Assembly: GCA_038030265.1 (NCBI GenBank)
Contig: CM075940.1
Location: forward strand, 12,152,001 to 12,216,000
Direction: 5' to 3'
DNA length: 64,000 bases
Origin: Corythucha ciliata
Lineage: Eukaryota; Arthropoda; Insecta; Hemiptera; Tingidae
Part shown: positions 1 to 11,648 of the stretch, one piece after another
Numbering within the stretch: the stretch's first letter is position 1
Layout: each line of letters starts with the position of its first letter
Position numbers and translations under genes: made by a program
Notes under the pieces: generated by a model
Database searches by the model: none
Seen by the model: only the letters and a program-made list of their open reading frames with translations
What the model was told of the DNA's origin: nothing

Positions 1-127
1 AATTTTTCATCCAAGAAATATTGCGGAGAACCTTCGTGTGCACCGGGCTTAAGGGGGAGCTGCACGGGTGATTCCTCGACCCCCCTCCAATCACTTCTCA
101 TTTACTACTCAGCATACACTTCGACTG

Positions 128-150
128 GTTAAAGGCAGGGGTGTTCCCAT
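128..150 (+). repeat. hAT left end: 8-bp target duplication plus terminal inverted repeat
   Basis: GTTAAAGG (128-135) is followed directly by CAGGGGTGTTCCCAT (136-150). After a short unmatched spacer, the inner block AGGGTATACT also recurs inverted at the other end. Confidence 0.9.
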
Positions 151-273
151 CATTTTTGCTTAGGGTATACTATCCCCACGGATATGGAGTAGAATTTTTT
201 TGTGAGGGGGGGGGGGGGTGAAAAGATCGAGTAAATTTGCAAACAAAAATTATATTCTATGAATTCTATCAAA

Positions 274-645
274 TCAATTAAAAAGTTTAACGAAAAACGT
301 ATCTCTTAAATTTTCACTTTCAGTCTTCTCGTGATTTTTCGATTTGTCCCTGGGGGCCGCAGTTGAAGAGCGGTGACTACGCAGCCAAATTTTCACGTAA
401 GGTAGTGGATTAAAATAAACAACTTCAGGGCCATTAATAGATAGGAACATTAGATCCGCCACATTTTCTATGCTGAGTTTGCTTCTCAAATTGGTGATTG
501 TAAGGTTCATGTCCGAAAATCCTCGTTCACATTCGGTTGTAGTCGTCGGAAGTACTTTCAGGACTTTCATGAAGTCAGACGAAGGATTTCGGTTTCGGAA
601 ATCAACTATAGCATCAAATTCCGACATTCCGAGCCTTCGTGACAC
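274..645 (-). pseudogene. hAT transposase, C-terminal hATC dimerisation domain
   Basis: A 123-residue frame with the hallmark hATC signature: TTECERGFSDMNLTITNLRS followed by KLSIENVADLMFLSINGP. The Glu in ECERGFS corresponds to the conserved catalytic Glu of hAT enzymes, and the rest forms the dimerisation surface. Its N-terminal extension (MSEFDAIVDFRNRNP) is also typical of the region just before hATC. It ends naturally at a stop about 140 bp from the left terminal repeat, so the 3' end of the gene is complete even though the upstream frames are broken. Confidence 0.85.
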
Positions 646-770
646 TCTTCTTACTTCGTTTTCACCTTTGTTATCACCAGTTACGGTTTTGAACGTTTCA
701 TCAATTACCTACAAAAGAAATGGTTCATTTGAGAGTTTGGAAATTAACATAAAATCAATTTTCCTAACCC

Positions 771-2117
771 TTAAGTCTTCAAGAATCGTTGTGCTGCTGT
801 TAGTGGGATCGCTAAACAAGCGGTGTTCATGTGGTCAACCAAATTTTGCAAAAATTGCAGTCTGTTGATTTGTCCAGCCTTCTTGTCCGCAACAGTGATT
901 GTTACTCCTTTGTGACTCCCGTTTCGAATTGAATCTTCGATTTCCCTTTCTTTTTCGCCGGGGTCAGTCTTCATAGTTTCAAGAATGCGAATTGTTCTAA
1001 GCATCTCCAATAGGGCATGCACGACAGCGTCCCTAGTTCGGAAAGCACATCGTAGAAAAGTTCAAGTTCTTGGAGAAAATCAGCCGATTCCAATTTTTTT
1101 CTCAATCCAGTTGCCGTGGCATCTTGCATTTTTTTAATATGGGCATGTAGTCCCGGATAGGTATCCCACACAGCTTTTACTGTTCTGAAACTACTTGCAC
1201 ACCAACGAATATTCAAGACACGGCCTATTTTTTTCATTTCAATGCCAATTTCCTTACAAGCCTCTTCTAAACCTCTAGAATTCTTGGGGCTTTGATGGTA
1301 GTAGGAGTAAAGTTTGTTCATGAAACTTTGAAATCGGGAAACACCAGAACAGTTCTTTATGACGTCGTTTACTGAGAGTTCGACGCGATGACATAAGCAG
1401 TGCCACGTGAGTAGGTGAGGGATTTTCTCAGACAATTTCGCGGCTACTCCAGATTTTTTTTCCTGTCATTACGCTGGCCCCATCGCTTGCAAACGCAGTC
1501 CAATTTTTTAGAGCGAACGCCCTAGAAATTCCTGCACGTTTCAAGCACGACCAGAGGGCTTTCTCAATAGTGGCAGCATCTTGTGCATCCAGTTCAATCA
1601 AATCTAAGAAGGCTACAACGGGGGCCTCTGAACCAAAGAATGATGAAATGTACACAATTAGAGCACACTTAGTGCTCAGCGTAGTCGACTCGTCAATCAT
1701 TATAGTAAATTTGGAGTCTGATTGCACGAGTAACGAAATTAATCGTTTTCGCATCTCCTCTGCAATTACATTTACTATTCTCGTAGCTGTCGTGCGGCTG
1801 TGTAAGATAGAACCCATATCCAATCCGTTGATTTGTTGAAGTTCAACAATACTTTCAAATTGCACGAAGGGGAGATGATTTTTCGCTAAATAATAAACAG
1901 TTTTAAAGAGGCGTGTGTTCGCGTTCACTTGCTTTTCGCATGACTGTTTGAAGATCCTCTGTAAAACTTTTTCATCACTCTGCTTCACAATGGTATCTGC
2001 AAAGGAGTGTGATTTGCTCTCCGAGTGTTGCTTGATTTTGGTCCTCAAAGACGCTAGCTGGTTTTGCCTTGTGCTTCCAGCAGCCGTAATTTCAAAGTTG
2101 ATCCACTCTGAAGACAT
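771..2117 (-). pseudogene. hAT transposase, central catalytic region in three frames
   Basis: This is the core of a DNA-cutting-and-joining enzyme. Segment 2117-1428 carries the first catalytic Asp in the context TIMIDESTTLSTK and the second in ASDGASVMTGKK. The protein continues in another frame (1435-971) with the Cys/His block WHCLCHRVELSV and an RW(C)-type insertion-domain motif, then shifts again near 1020 into 1022-771. The first break lies at a run of eight T at about 1455-1462, so it could be a real indel or a homopolymer error. A further break near 820 separates it from the C-terminal dimerisation domain. The best match is the KIAA1586-like branch of hAT transposases; confidence is high for hAT and moderate for the branch. 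Confidence 0.8.
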
Positions 2118-2479
2118 TTTGATTTTGGAGTCTTGTTTTGTTGGCGTTTGGAGTTTGGAAGACGATGATTTTTTTTAGCTTGGGAACAAGTACCGCAGCC
2201 TAGTTTCCCATATTTAGTGTCAAGCCAAGGATTTTTTGATTGAAACTCCTCAGCTTGTCGAGTACTCCACACTGCCGGCCACACTTTGCTCATCTGTTCA
2301 TCAGCATCACTTGGGACCACCGATTGGTCTTTGCTAGGTAACGAGGACGGGCCATCGACATCGTCTCCGCCCTTGCTCTTCTTTGCTGGGATTGATGCAA
2401 AATAACGATCAAGCGTTCCGCGTTTAGAATTCATGTCGAAGGGAATAAACTTGAATGATGGATAAGAGCACAGTTTCAA
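2054..2479 (-). pseudogene. hAT transposase, N-terminal segment (zinc-finger region)
   Basis: A 141-residue frame that opens the transposase. It holds a serine/lysine-rich leader (KRGTLDRYFASIP, then KKSKGG) and a Trp/Cys segment around VWPAVWSTRQAEEF and PWLDTKYGKLGCGTC. This resembles the TTF-type zinc-finger N-terminus of KIAA1586/ZMYM-like hAT proteins (family assignment from memory of the family). The true start may be the second Met, at about residue 16 (near 2434). The frame shifts near 2110 into the next segment, which starts inside it. As it stands it cannot encode a full protein. Confidence 0.6.
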
Positions 2480-3367
2480 CTCCTTGTCGTAAATGGGAAG
2501 GAAAAGGAATACATTTTTTGGGTGGCCATACCTATTTATCGTCCAGCTATGGATTGTTCTCGACTTCCACTTTTTTTTCCTTCTGTCGTTTTCTTATGAA
2601 GACCCGACGATTAATTAAATATTTGTTTATTTCTTGTTATTCACCAGTGTTTCTATTTTATTTTAGACCAAAGTATTGGGACCCCTCAAGTTGACAACTC
2701 ACCACTCTCATTAGTCCGAAATGATTTTAAAAACAAAGCAAGCCAAAAACTCACCAAATTCTTAACAACGCGAAACACAGACTAATTCTCAAGACATGAG
2801 TAATTTTTTTTTCATTTGCCTCCTATCAAAATAGAAGTGAGAAATGCTGACCGTTCGCAATTAGATGGGAGAGGGGCGTTTGACGTTCTAAGTTTTTACT
2901 CTCGAGGGGTGAGGGTGAGTTCTGAGAAACAAAGAAATTGCTTACGCGAATGTTCTCTGTTTTCGGCCGGGTGAGCTAAGGGGAGGATAAGGAAAAATTA
3001 TTTCTATCAAGTTGCATTCACGCCTCTCTTTCCACTGGCTTTGAGGCTTGCCGCTGTCGGAACCCTTGAACCCTTCCGCAGCTTCTGACACGTGCGAAAG
3101 ACTTCGTGGCAGGGTGAAAGCGGGGGACCAACCCAAATCGCGACAATGCCACACAATACCTAAATAATCAACATCGCGATTATATTGTGTATTGCTAAAT
3201 TTAATTTAATGGTTCTGATGATAATTTAGGGAAAATATGTATATACTATGTATTTATTGTAAAACGAAAAAATATGAATGCACGAATGAACATCCATTGT
3301 GACCAGATTTCTTGAGGGTATACCCTTGATTTTTTCAAAAATTCGGGAGAGTATAAGGCGTATATGG

Positions 3368-3400
3368 AGTATACCCTATGGGAACACCCCTGGTTAAAGG
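3368..3400 (-). repeat. hAT right end: terminal inverted repeat plus 8-bp target duplication
   Basis: Read on the minus strand the end is CAGGGGTGTTCCCAT followed by AGGGTATACT, mirroring the left end. GTTAAAGG at 3393-3400 repeats the left flank exactly. Confidence 0.9.
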
Positions 3401-3839
3401 TAAAAGGTTGTAACCCTCAAATTTTTGAAAAGTGCGATTTCTGCGCTATTTCGTAGTTGCCACTCTCCCGGAGGTACTGTTAAAAGGTTGTAAGCCGGTC
3501 AAAAAGGGGCAGCAAGATATACAATACAATTAATGTTGGTGTAACCCACACAATACGTCAAACAAAGACCGGTAAGATGTTATAACCCCCTTGCAACATG
3601 TTACTGTAGTGAACACTGGCATGAGGGGTAGATTTGGAGAAAGGGCGTGGGCATTTTGGCGTACTTGTAAGCGTTTTCAAAGTGGTCTTTGTGATTTTTA
3701 TTTTCAGTATTTTGGCATTCCTATAAAATTTGGGAATCGAGGGTTACAACCTTTCACCTTTAATCAGTCGATTTTCTCGCCATATTTCTGCACCAATAGG
3801 CTAAAGTGGACGACAAGTGTGCGAGAGAGAGGGAATATA

Positions 3840-4215
3840 GCCGTAGCGATTCTACCTCTCACGGCCGCAAAAATTCGTCGATTTTGTTTTTGTAAATTGA
3901 TTCCTACTCATTGATGCCAAAAATTTTAAGGAAATTGGGTCGCTGATTTTTAAAATGACTCTAGCCCATAAAATTTTGAATTCAAAATTTGAAAAAATAA
4001 ATTTTTGGAGAAAACTGGATTATGCCACGAAGCAGCGTAAAATCTTGAATACGAAATGTATTTTGTTTTTTATTTTGGTCCAGAAACATCGTCCGAAAGA
4101 GAAAAATGCGACATCAAAAAGAATAGCCGCCCGGTAGTCATGGTGGTGTGTACGGGAGGGGTCACTCGAACGCCCTCTCAGCTTAGCTCCTTCCTTTGCA
4201 CTCACGCACTCCAGA
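3840..4215 (+). repeat. Left arm of a long inverted repeat (partner 8857-9235)
   Basis: From the T-rich block near 3870 to the motif CCTTTGCACTCACGCACTCC this stretch reads as the near-exact reverse complement of 8857-9235. Both copies contain the same short frames on opposite strands, so those frames are shadows. Outside about 3850 similarity weakens but some blocks (GGCTAAAGT) persist, so the ancestral arm may have been longer. The pair probably marks the ends of a non-autonomous element of roughly 5.4 kb. Confidence 0.75.
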
Positions 4216-7200
4216 AATTAGTTTCAATATATCACCGCATTTATTTATTACTTTGCCTAGGTTATTAATTAATTGATTGATTGAATTATACCTATACATA
4301 ATTATGTACAACAGGTGCCTACAGGATGTTTCAGAATACCTGCAAAACAAATAAAATGGGTGAAAGTAGACCTGTTTTTGGTACCTATTTTTTATTTTAA
4401 TTGATATTGTTAGTGTGATCGCGTTTCATGCATGCATTTTATTTTAATTTTTATTTGAGTATAAAACATTCATTTATTGGAACATTACCGACTATTTTCA
4501 GGGTTACACCCCATTCTCAAAGCATCCAGGCCGAAACAAATCTGTCTGTCACATATCAATCAAAATTCCTAAAAATCCTGCAGACGGACGTGCAAGGAAA
4601 CTTGTTTCTCAGTAGACCTAATTTGCAATCTAAAATACGAATTACATGCACAGTCCGAAACTTAATAGTTTCCGAGATTCGATTTTTCAGGCGTTTTTAA
4701 GGCATAGGTACCTCGTTTTTCTCAATAAATTAGCAACTTTGTTGGTTCCACGCGATGTTTGTCGACTTCTGACATCGGATTCGAAAATATCACAATTTTT
4801 TTTTAGTTCGGAATAAAGTTTCTGGTAGGAGTTATTCATTTTTTGTGACGATGACAGCGTCTCAATCTGGACAAATCCGAGTTTTCTAATTTTGTCATGA
4901 AAGTCAACCCGACCTTGATAGCCCTAAATCACTTCATAAGACTACCCTTTTATGTTAGATACATATAACGTAACCTCGTTCAAATCATTTATTTGGGTTA
5001 TTGTGTTACAAGCTGGAATTTAAACCATTTTGCTTCAAAAAATAGAGCTTTATTTATTCAAAATCTAACATTTTGACTACAGGGTCAAATTAATAGGAAA
5101 AAAAATAATGCGTCTTTGTAGGCATAATAAACTGTTACTATTGAGATAGCCGTACCTATACAGACGATTTTTCATTTTTAGGGTTTAGGGTTCTGTTTTC
5201 TTTATCTCCTTTTTCTTTTTCTGAGCTTTCAACGTCCTGCTTTCCCCAGACATGTCCTACTTTTTAGAGCGTCCGGAGAGAGTTCAAAATTGACCACTTT
5301 TTGTCCTACTTTTCGGTCTCAACTTGTAACGTATGGCGTGTCCAACTCCCATCTTTTACGTTCATCTTTGAACAACGTTGCGGGGCTTGATCGCAACGTC
5401 CACGATCCCCATTTCGCCCTCACGATACTCATTAGACCTGCTGAGCCGGGTCTCCTCGGTGTGTCGCTGACTCGGTTCCAGGTCAGCTCGAGCGCCGGGG
5501 CCAACAATCGTAGCGTGGAGAAAAAGGCAGCGATTTCACCCACTGAGTCACTCCAATACACCGCCTTGTCTCCCAAAAAATCATACATTCACCCTATAAT
5601 CTTGAACATTCGACCCCCCCAAACCACACAATTTGGCTCACAGACTGATTCAAAACCAATCACGCGCGTTTGGCAGTTTTAGAAAAAATTTTCGTTATTT
5701 TGCCTGCAAACCCCAATTTCAAAGATTTTTGCTGTTTAAAAACTAAATTTTGCGGATTCTTCTCGTTCCAGCTCGTTAAAAAACCAAATTTTTCAGAGTT
5801 TTGCTCTTACATGAACCATTTTTAAGGACTTTCGCTCTTTCAGGGCCCAATTACGTGGGTTTTGCTATTTATAAAATCAGTTTGGCAGTTAATTCGAAAA
5901 ATTAATTGCCGAAAAAAGAACGACAGAAGATCAAATTGTGAAGTATTCGGCTCGAGGGCCCAACGAAAATGGTCTAATCGTTACGTTAGTACGTTAACAA
6001 TCTCATAAGAAGGCAACCGCGGGCGGCGGGACAAGCAATAAACCATATCGTCTGCTAATGGTGTTAGCACAATGCTTCTTCGAGTAAAGTATCTTCGTTG
6101 AACAGGGCCGGATCTATTAGGTAGTGGGGAGGGGGTAGGAGGGGTATTTTCACTCGCACTGGGGCACTCGTCAGGGGCAGCAATTGATCTCTTATTAAGA
6201 ATTCAAATCTGCCAAAATTAGCATAGTTAATTCGAGAACGAAATTTTGGCTAATCGTGCACGTCAAGTGTGCACTGTACACTGCCTCCCTGGAGCCCCTC
6301 ATATTGGGCCGATTTAATTCAAAATGAAATGGGACCATCTATAGTCTAACCTACGTTTATATCATGAAAATGAGTTGCCTCTTCTAGGAGATATGTGCGT
6401 TATTGGTGAGAAGTGTACACTGCCCCCCCTCCCCTGGAGCCCCACCAATTGGACCAATTTTATTCCAATTTAAATTGGGCCGTTTTATGGCTCAACCAAT
6501 GTTCATCATGAATATTTCATCAAGATCGGTTGCCTTTCTTAGGAGATGTGTGCGTTGGTGGGGAGTCCAACCCACCCACTTCTGGAGCCACCGATTGAAT
6601 TTAAATTGAAATGGGACCATCTGTAGCCTAACCTACGTGTATCACGAAGATTTCATCAAAATCGGTTGGCTGCTTTAGGAGATATGCGCGTTGGTATAAA
6701 GTGTAAAGACACACAGACAGACACGGAACCAAAAGTTGTTCACAAAGCTCTGAAACGCAAATGGCAAGTGAAATTTTTGAAATCGGAGACCAACAATTTT
6801 TTCACCTCGAGAAACGATCACATAGCTTCCCATACCTTCGGTATTCGAGGAAGCAATTTTTAGTCTGGCGAATCTGTGTTGTCTATTTGGCCACGTATGT
6901 TTCCCTTTATAACGCTAATGCGTTGCTCTTGCTCCCTTTGAATTAAATTGACATGTTTTTTCTTTGTTGTTAAAGTCGTTAAAAGCGGGCTAAAAGTGGG
7001 CTATAATCCCGCATTCAATCTTGCACGATTGAAAATAGTGCGCGATTGCGAACCCTAGTTACAACAGATGATTGTAATAATCAGGACTCCCAAAGAGCCG
7101 AGGCAGCAAGATTTGCCGAAGATTTCGGCCATTTATACCTCCACTCATGGGTCCATTATAGGCGATTTTTGACCCATTGTGTCACACCGGAAAACTAGGT

Positions 7201-8856
7201 CAACCCTGACGGATCTACAGTGACTCTACAGTGAGCCAGTGAGGTCCACCCAGCGTTGATGCTCTTTCTTTCGACTTGAAGCATTCAATTCCGTGGCCAC
7301 CGTCCGCGGGAAGGGTCATGCAGGCATTGAAAACGGTAAAACGCTGCCAAAAACGTCAAAATCACTTGATGGAGCCTTTCAAAGACTCATCATCGAAAAT
7401 TCGACTCGAATTTTGGACTCCTCGTGCATAGAAACTAACGAGATTTCGTCCATTTATCATTAAATTCGGGTGCCCAATTCAGAATTCACCCAACGGTCAA
7501 GTTGGCGTTATTAGCGATTTCAAAGTGCCAACATTTGTGGACAACATTTTCAAAGTGCTTCGATGTGAGCCGGACACGGCTTAAGAGTCCTTTGGGGAGT
7601 GCCCAGTCAAAGTTGGTCAGTCTCTGGTATAGTTTTTTTATATCGCGGAAAGTCATGCCTCCGAGGCAGAGTCCTCCGACTGAGTCGGCCTAAAAAGGCA
7701 CAAGTGGAGACTTAGCTTATCGGTATGTTATGAGTCGCCATTTTTTGACAGGCAGTTCATTTTCTGGGTCAAATTCACTGTTTAATAGATGAATAAGTCA
7801 GTTCTTGTGGGGTCAAGATCTCGGTACTTGTACTGTTGTACTATTGTAATCAAACCTGTTTTCAACATTTCCTTAGGCCTAGGCCTTGGTAAGGAAAGTT
7901 CATAAATATGGGCCTAATTCCCGGAGAAAACTGCCATTCCTAATAGGAAAAAATGTGATATTTTCGAATCCGGCGTCGGAAGTCACCGAAAGTTCGCTTG
8001 GAAATGACACAGTTGCATTTATTAAGAAAAGCAAGATATGTATGTATTAAAAAATAAATCGCTTGAAAAATCGTTCCTCGGAAATGAACGAGTTTCGAAC
8101 CATGGTGTATTTCGTCTTTTTGATTGCACATCAGGTCTACTTTAACCCTTTAATTGTTTTGCAGTTATTCCTATACACTATGTACTACGTGTTCACCGCG
8201 TACCAATACTGAAATCGGTACGTAAGGTCTCAATAGGAGCAGACGGAAGGACAATTATTATTATTTCTACGAATTATTTTAGGTCGCTCAACGTATTTTT
8301 GTTTCAAGATATAATATACCAATCTCAACAAATTATGAAGCATTACCTATTTGATTCAACGAAGCTCCTTATAGAGAGACATTTTAGCTACAGAACTGAC
8401 GTTTCCAGTTTCCACCCCTACTGGTAAAACGAGAGGGGGGTAGAACCCCCTCCCCAAAGTAAGCAACGGACTTTGTGATGCATCTAACAGACTTCGAGTT
8501 TTTGCTCAATCGGTGGGGCTCCAAATTGAAAACAAATACATACTACCTTCCGTGTCCATTTCAATAAAGGATAAGAACAATAATTTTAGCACTGGTGAGC
8601 GGTGAATATAGCATAATGTATTGTACATATAGTAAATATGTACCTACATATAACAGGTAATTCGAGGAAAGCGTGCAATTACATCAACTTTCAACTTGAT
8701 ATTTCTAAATCACTATTCCCATCCTCACCTGTTTCGAATTTCAGAAAATGTAAGTACTAGCCACGGAAGCTGAACGTAATAAATAAAAAAGGAATTTAGT
8801 GAGCATTTGTTAATAATTGTACTAACAAATAAAGAATGAGCGCATGTTGGAAACTC
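4216..8856. other. Non-coding interior between the inverted-repeat arms
   Basis: No coding region I can support. It is AT-rich with scattered homopolymers. A local GC-richer block at about 5330-5520 has overlapping frames on both strands with no recognisable domain. A three-copy tandem repeat lies at 6250-6705. The rest shows no clear structure. Confidence 0.5.
6250..6705 (+). repeat. Tandem repeat, three diverged copies of about 145-148 bp
   Basis: The landmark CTGGAGCC recurs at about 6289, 6434 and 6582. In each copy it is followed by an AATTxAAATxGGGACC-like block, ATCAxGAxxATTTCATCAA, then TAGGAGATATGTGCG. The last copy runs into an ACACACAGACAGACACGG tail. That tail resembles sequence found at many dispersed arthropod repeats, so this is probably a TE-derived tandem expansion. 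Confidence 0.7.
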
Positions 8857-9235
8857 ACTCCTGGAGCGTGTGAGTGCAAAGGAAGGAGATAAGCTGAGAA
8901 GGCGTTCGAGTGACCCCTCCCGTAAACACCACCATGACTACCCAGGCCTTGGGGCGGCTATTCTTTTTGATGTCGCATTTTTCTCTTTCGGACGATGTTT
9001 CTGGACCAAAATAAAAAACAAAATACATTTCGTATTCAAGATTTTACGCTGCTTCGTGGCATAATCCAGTTTTCTCCAAAAATTTATTTTTTCAAATTTT
9101 GAATTTAAAATTTTATGGGCTAGAGTCATTTTAAAAATCAGCGACCCAATTTCCTTAAAATTTTTGGCATCAATGAGTAGCAATCAATTTACAAAAACAA
9201 AATCGACTAATTTTTGCGAATGTGAGAAGTAGAAT
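8857..9235 (-). repeat. Right arm of a long inverted repeat (partner 3840-4215)
   Basis: Reverse-complement copy of 3840-4215, including the GTGAGTGCAAAGGAAGG end and the block reading GGACGATGTTTCTGGACC on the plus strand. Differences are scattered substitutions and a few indels (for example CCAGGCCTTGGG here, absent from the left arm). The divergence shows the two arms are real separate copies rather than one misassembled copy. Confidence 0.75.
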
Positions 9236-9942
9236 CGTTTGGCGAGCGCTGTGGCGCGATCTCTTGACACAGAAACTCACTAGAGGCCTATGGACTTTAG
9301 CCTTAATCTTCAGGAAACTCACTGTCACATTGGGTACAGCGAAACACAGAAGTTTCGCTCCGTGTAAGCGCATGCTTTAGAGGAGACAAGGAACCGTTGA
9401 GAATAGTTTTGATCAGTGATTATGATCACAATAAAAACATGTTCTAACGAATTTCAAGGGTTCCTATTGACACTAAGGTAACCTTTTTGTTGAAATTGTT
9501 ATGAATTTTTCCCAGCAAACACTGATTCGTCGGTTACTAGTATTTACGAGAATCTAATAGCGAATTCCATTTGCATGAAATTCTGCTAAGGATCAGTCCA
9601 TTTCCATCCGTCTCCTCTGAATTAAAACATTATTAATTATATTATGTTAATGGAGAAGAGTGGAAACGAGCGGCTCCGGAGTAAAATTTCATGAACAAAT
9701 GGTGTTCGGTATGATTCATCAAGAAAAGTCTATTAATGCGCCCCATGTTTGTTTTTCCCCGTCGCATTCAACGCACCGTACAAGTATAAACTCTATTTAT
9801 CTCTATCTCTGCGTGTGTGATGCTGTGATGAATGATCATCAATTCGGATTGGTAGGGGAGGGTAAGCTATTTTAAGGGGGGGGTGCTTCCTGCTTTCGGG
9901 GGGGGGGGGGGGATCGACGCCACTGCCTGGCGTCATGGTCTC
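9236..9942. other. Intergenic; G-rich end resembling a hAT terminus
   Basis: No gene seen. At about 9890-9930 a run of 16 or more G is followed by GATCGACGCCACTG. Reversed this is CAGTGGCGTCGATC plus a C-run, which resembles a common hAT-type terminus (compare CAGTGGCGTAGGTAGG at 33466). The final bases before 9943 (ATGGTCTC) belong to the GTCTC-rich hAT end that the Ty3 element split. Confidence 0.35.
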
Positions 9943-10052
9943 TGTTATGTCCTAAAATAAGAACAACTTTGTACGAACGAAAACTAAGAAAAACTGACTC
10001 TTTATTTTTTTTATAATCATGTGATGAAAAGATCAAAATCTAGTATTCAACA
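9943..10052 (-). repeat. 3' LTR of the Ty3/gypsy element
   Basis: A 110-bp copy. In element orientation it begins TGTTGAATACTAG and ends GGACATAACA. It is identical to the copy at 13868-13977 and unusually short for a Ty3/gypsy LTR. Confidence 0.95.
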
Positions 10053-10066
10053 TCCTCTCCTCAAAG
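10053..10066 (-). promoter_or_regulatory. Polypurine tract (plus-strand primer site) of the Ty3/gypsy element
   Basis: On the minus strand the bases just upstream of the 3' LTR are TTTGAGGAGAGGA, a purine run directly abutting the LTR's TG. This is the expected place and composition for the priming tract used in second-strand synthesis. Confidence 0.75.
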
Positions 10067-10073
10067 TGCCGAG

Positions 10074-11648
10074 CTACTCATCCGCTCCTGACGTTTTTAT
10101 TATTTGGTCGAGGTGTCTCTTCCACGGTTTAGCGAACCCCAACGGCTTCACCAAATACGTATAGTTGCCAAGAACTTCTTCTACTTCGGCCTTGACCCAT
10201 TTCCGTTTGTCCGCATTCTCTCGGTAGTCTCGTACATAGACCGTCTCGCCCTTTTCGAAATGCACCATTCGACCTTTTCGTTTATTAGCGCCATCTTCCC
10301 CCTTGAGTTTTTCTTCCTTAAAATCTCTCCGCAAAATGTCTAGCCTGGTCCTCAATTCTCTTCCGAACATGAGTTTTGCCGGCGACTCCCCCGTCGTACA
10401 GTGCATCGACGTCCTGTAATGAAACAAATATCTTGACATCGCCGCGTCAATACTCGCCTCACAATTCGAATCTCGCAAAATTTTTTTAATTCCGTTTTTG
10501 AAACTTTTAACACTGTTTTCTGCGGCGCCATTACTTGCCGGATGAAAAGGAGGAACTCGCACATGATGAACAGCATTCGATTTACAAAATTCAGCGAATT
10601 TCGCTGAAGAGAACTGCGGTCCGTTGTCCGAAACCACAACCTTTGGAAGTCCGAACCGCGAAAATACATCTCTCAGTTTATTTAGGGTGGCCGATGTGTC
10701 TGTTCTCTTATTCATATTGTACACTTCCACCCATTTGCTGAAAGCATCTGTGATAATTAAGAACATCTTCCCATTTAGTGGTCCGAGAAAGTCCACGTGC
10801 ACCCGTTCAAAAGGAACTGTAGCACTCGACCAGGGTTTTGGCACGGCTTTTGCTGGCTCTGCCCGTTGCTCCATGTAAATCGGACAACTCTTAACATACT
10901 TCTCAATTGCTTCATCTAGTGACGGCCACCAGAAATACGACCTTGCCTTGTTCTTCATCTTCATCACACCTTGATGAGCGAGATGAAGTTCCTTTAAAAG
11001 TCTTTCTCGAAAAATACCCGGCATCAATATCCGGTACCCCCACATGAGGACCCCTTTTTCAATATTTAATTCCGACCTTCTTCTGAAGTAGGGCTCGATG
11101 CGTTTGTCAACCTGTTCAGGCCAACCGTCCCTTACAAAAAGAAAAACTTTACTTAATTCGCTATCTTTCCTGGTTGCCTTTGATATTTCTTTTAAATCAA
11201 TAGCCAATACATCGTCTAGTAAATTCAAATCAGAGCCGTCTTCATTTTCAAAGTCATCTTCCTTAGTATTCGGCAGCCGAGAAAGTCCATCAGCTGCGTT
11301 ATTCAAGCTCTTCAAGTACTTCAACTCGTAATCAAATCCAGAAATAAACATCGCCCATCGCTGTAGCCTGCCAGCTGCCATTTCAGGAACGCCTTTGTTC
11401 TCCCCGAAAAGAGCCAACAAGGGCTTGTGATCCGAAAAAAGTATGAATTTTCGACCGATCAAGTAGTGATAGAATTTTTTTACTCCCCAATATAACGCCA
11501 AAGCTTCTTTATGAATGACCGAATATTTCCTCTCCGCACTGTTCAAACTACGAGAAGCAAAGCATATTGGCCTATTTGAGCCGTCTTCCATTTCATGCAT
11601 TAACACAGCTCCTAAACCAGTTTTTGATGCATCGCAAATTAACTTCAC
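10074..11648 (-). CDS. pol: Ty3/gypsy Pol: RNase H and integrase
   Basis: An open 524-codon frame covering the C-terminal half of Pol. Residues about 1-120 are RNase H (starting KLICDASKTGLGAVL, with EALALYWGVKKF and the SDHKPLL motif). Integrase follows: a His-His zinc module around LHLAHQG, whose Cys pair reads CPIYMEQ so the second Cys is Tyr. The catalytic core has Asp in HVDFLGPL, Asp in VVSDNGPQF and Glu in SNGAAENSVKSF. After that comes a basic C-terminal domain (MVHFEKGETVYVRDY). The start Met is only the first Met after a frame break near 11645; the natural protein would be fused to the RT upstream. The lost zinc-binding Cys suggests the integrase may be impaired. Confidence 0.9.
   Translation of the reverse strand: MKLICDASKTGLGAVLMHEMEDGSNRPICFASRSLNSAERKYSVIHKEALALYWGVKKFYHYLIGRKFILFSDHKPLLALFGENKGVPEMAAGRLQRWAMFISGFDYELKYLKSLNNAADGLSRLPNTKEDDFENEDGSDLNLLDDVLAIDLKEISKATRKDSELSKVFLFVRDGWPEQVDKRIEPYFRRRSELNIEKGVLMWGYRILMPGIFRERLLKELHLAHQGVMKMKNKARSYFWWPSLDEAIEKYVKSCPIYMEQRAEPAKAVPKPWSSATVPFERVHVDFLGPLNGKMFLIITDAFSKWVEVYNMNKRTDTSATLNKLRDVFSRFGLPKVVVSDNGPQFSSAKFAEFCKSNAVHHVRVPPFHPASNGAAENSVKSFKNGIKKILRDSNCEASIDAAMSRYLFHYRTSMHCTTGESPAKLMFGRELRTRLDILRRDFKEEKLKGEDGANKRKGRMVHFEKGETVYVRDYRENADKRKWVKAEVEEVLGNYTYLVKPLGFAKPWKRHLDQIIKTSGADE

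Larger units (their letters stand above)
136..3392 (-). mobile_element. hAT-superfamily DNA transposon, full-length but decayed
   Basis: A 3257-bp element with short terminal inverted repeats beginning CAGGGGTGTTCCCAT at both ends. It is flanked by perfect 8-bp direct repeats GTTAAAGG at 128-135 and 3393-3400, the target-duplication length of hAT elements. It carries a minus-strand transposase broken into several frames (274-2479). About 900 bp between the transposase start and the right end (2480-3392) holds no gene I can support. The inserted-into DNA is itself repeated: the flank after 3400 has an inverted relative near 3740-3780. Element identity and boundaries are well supported; activity is unlikely because of the frame breaks. 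Confidence 0.9.

Noticed and set aside
5290..5682. Overlapping 130- and 89-codon frames on both strands in a GC-richer patch
   Set aside because: No motif, no splice context I trust, and open frames on both strands are typical of composition rather than coding.
8870..9183. 64- and 81-codon frames resembling those at 3955-4205
   Set aside because: Explained by the inverted-repeat pair; no protein family resemblance.
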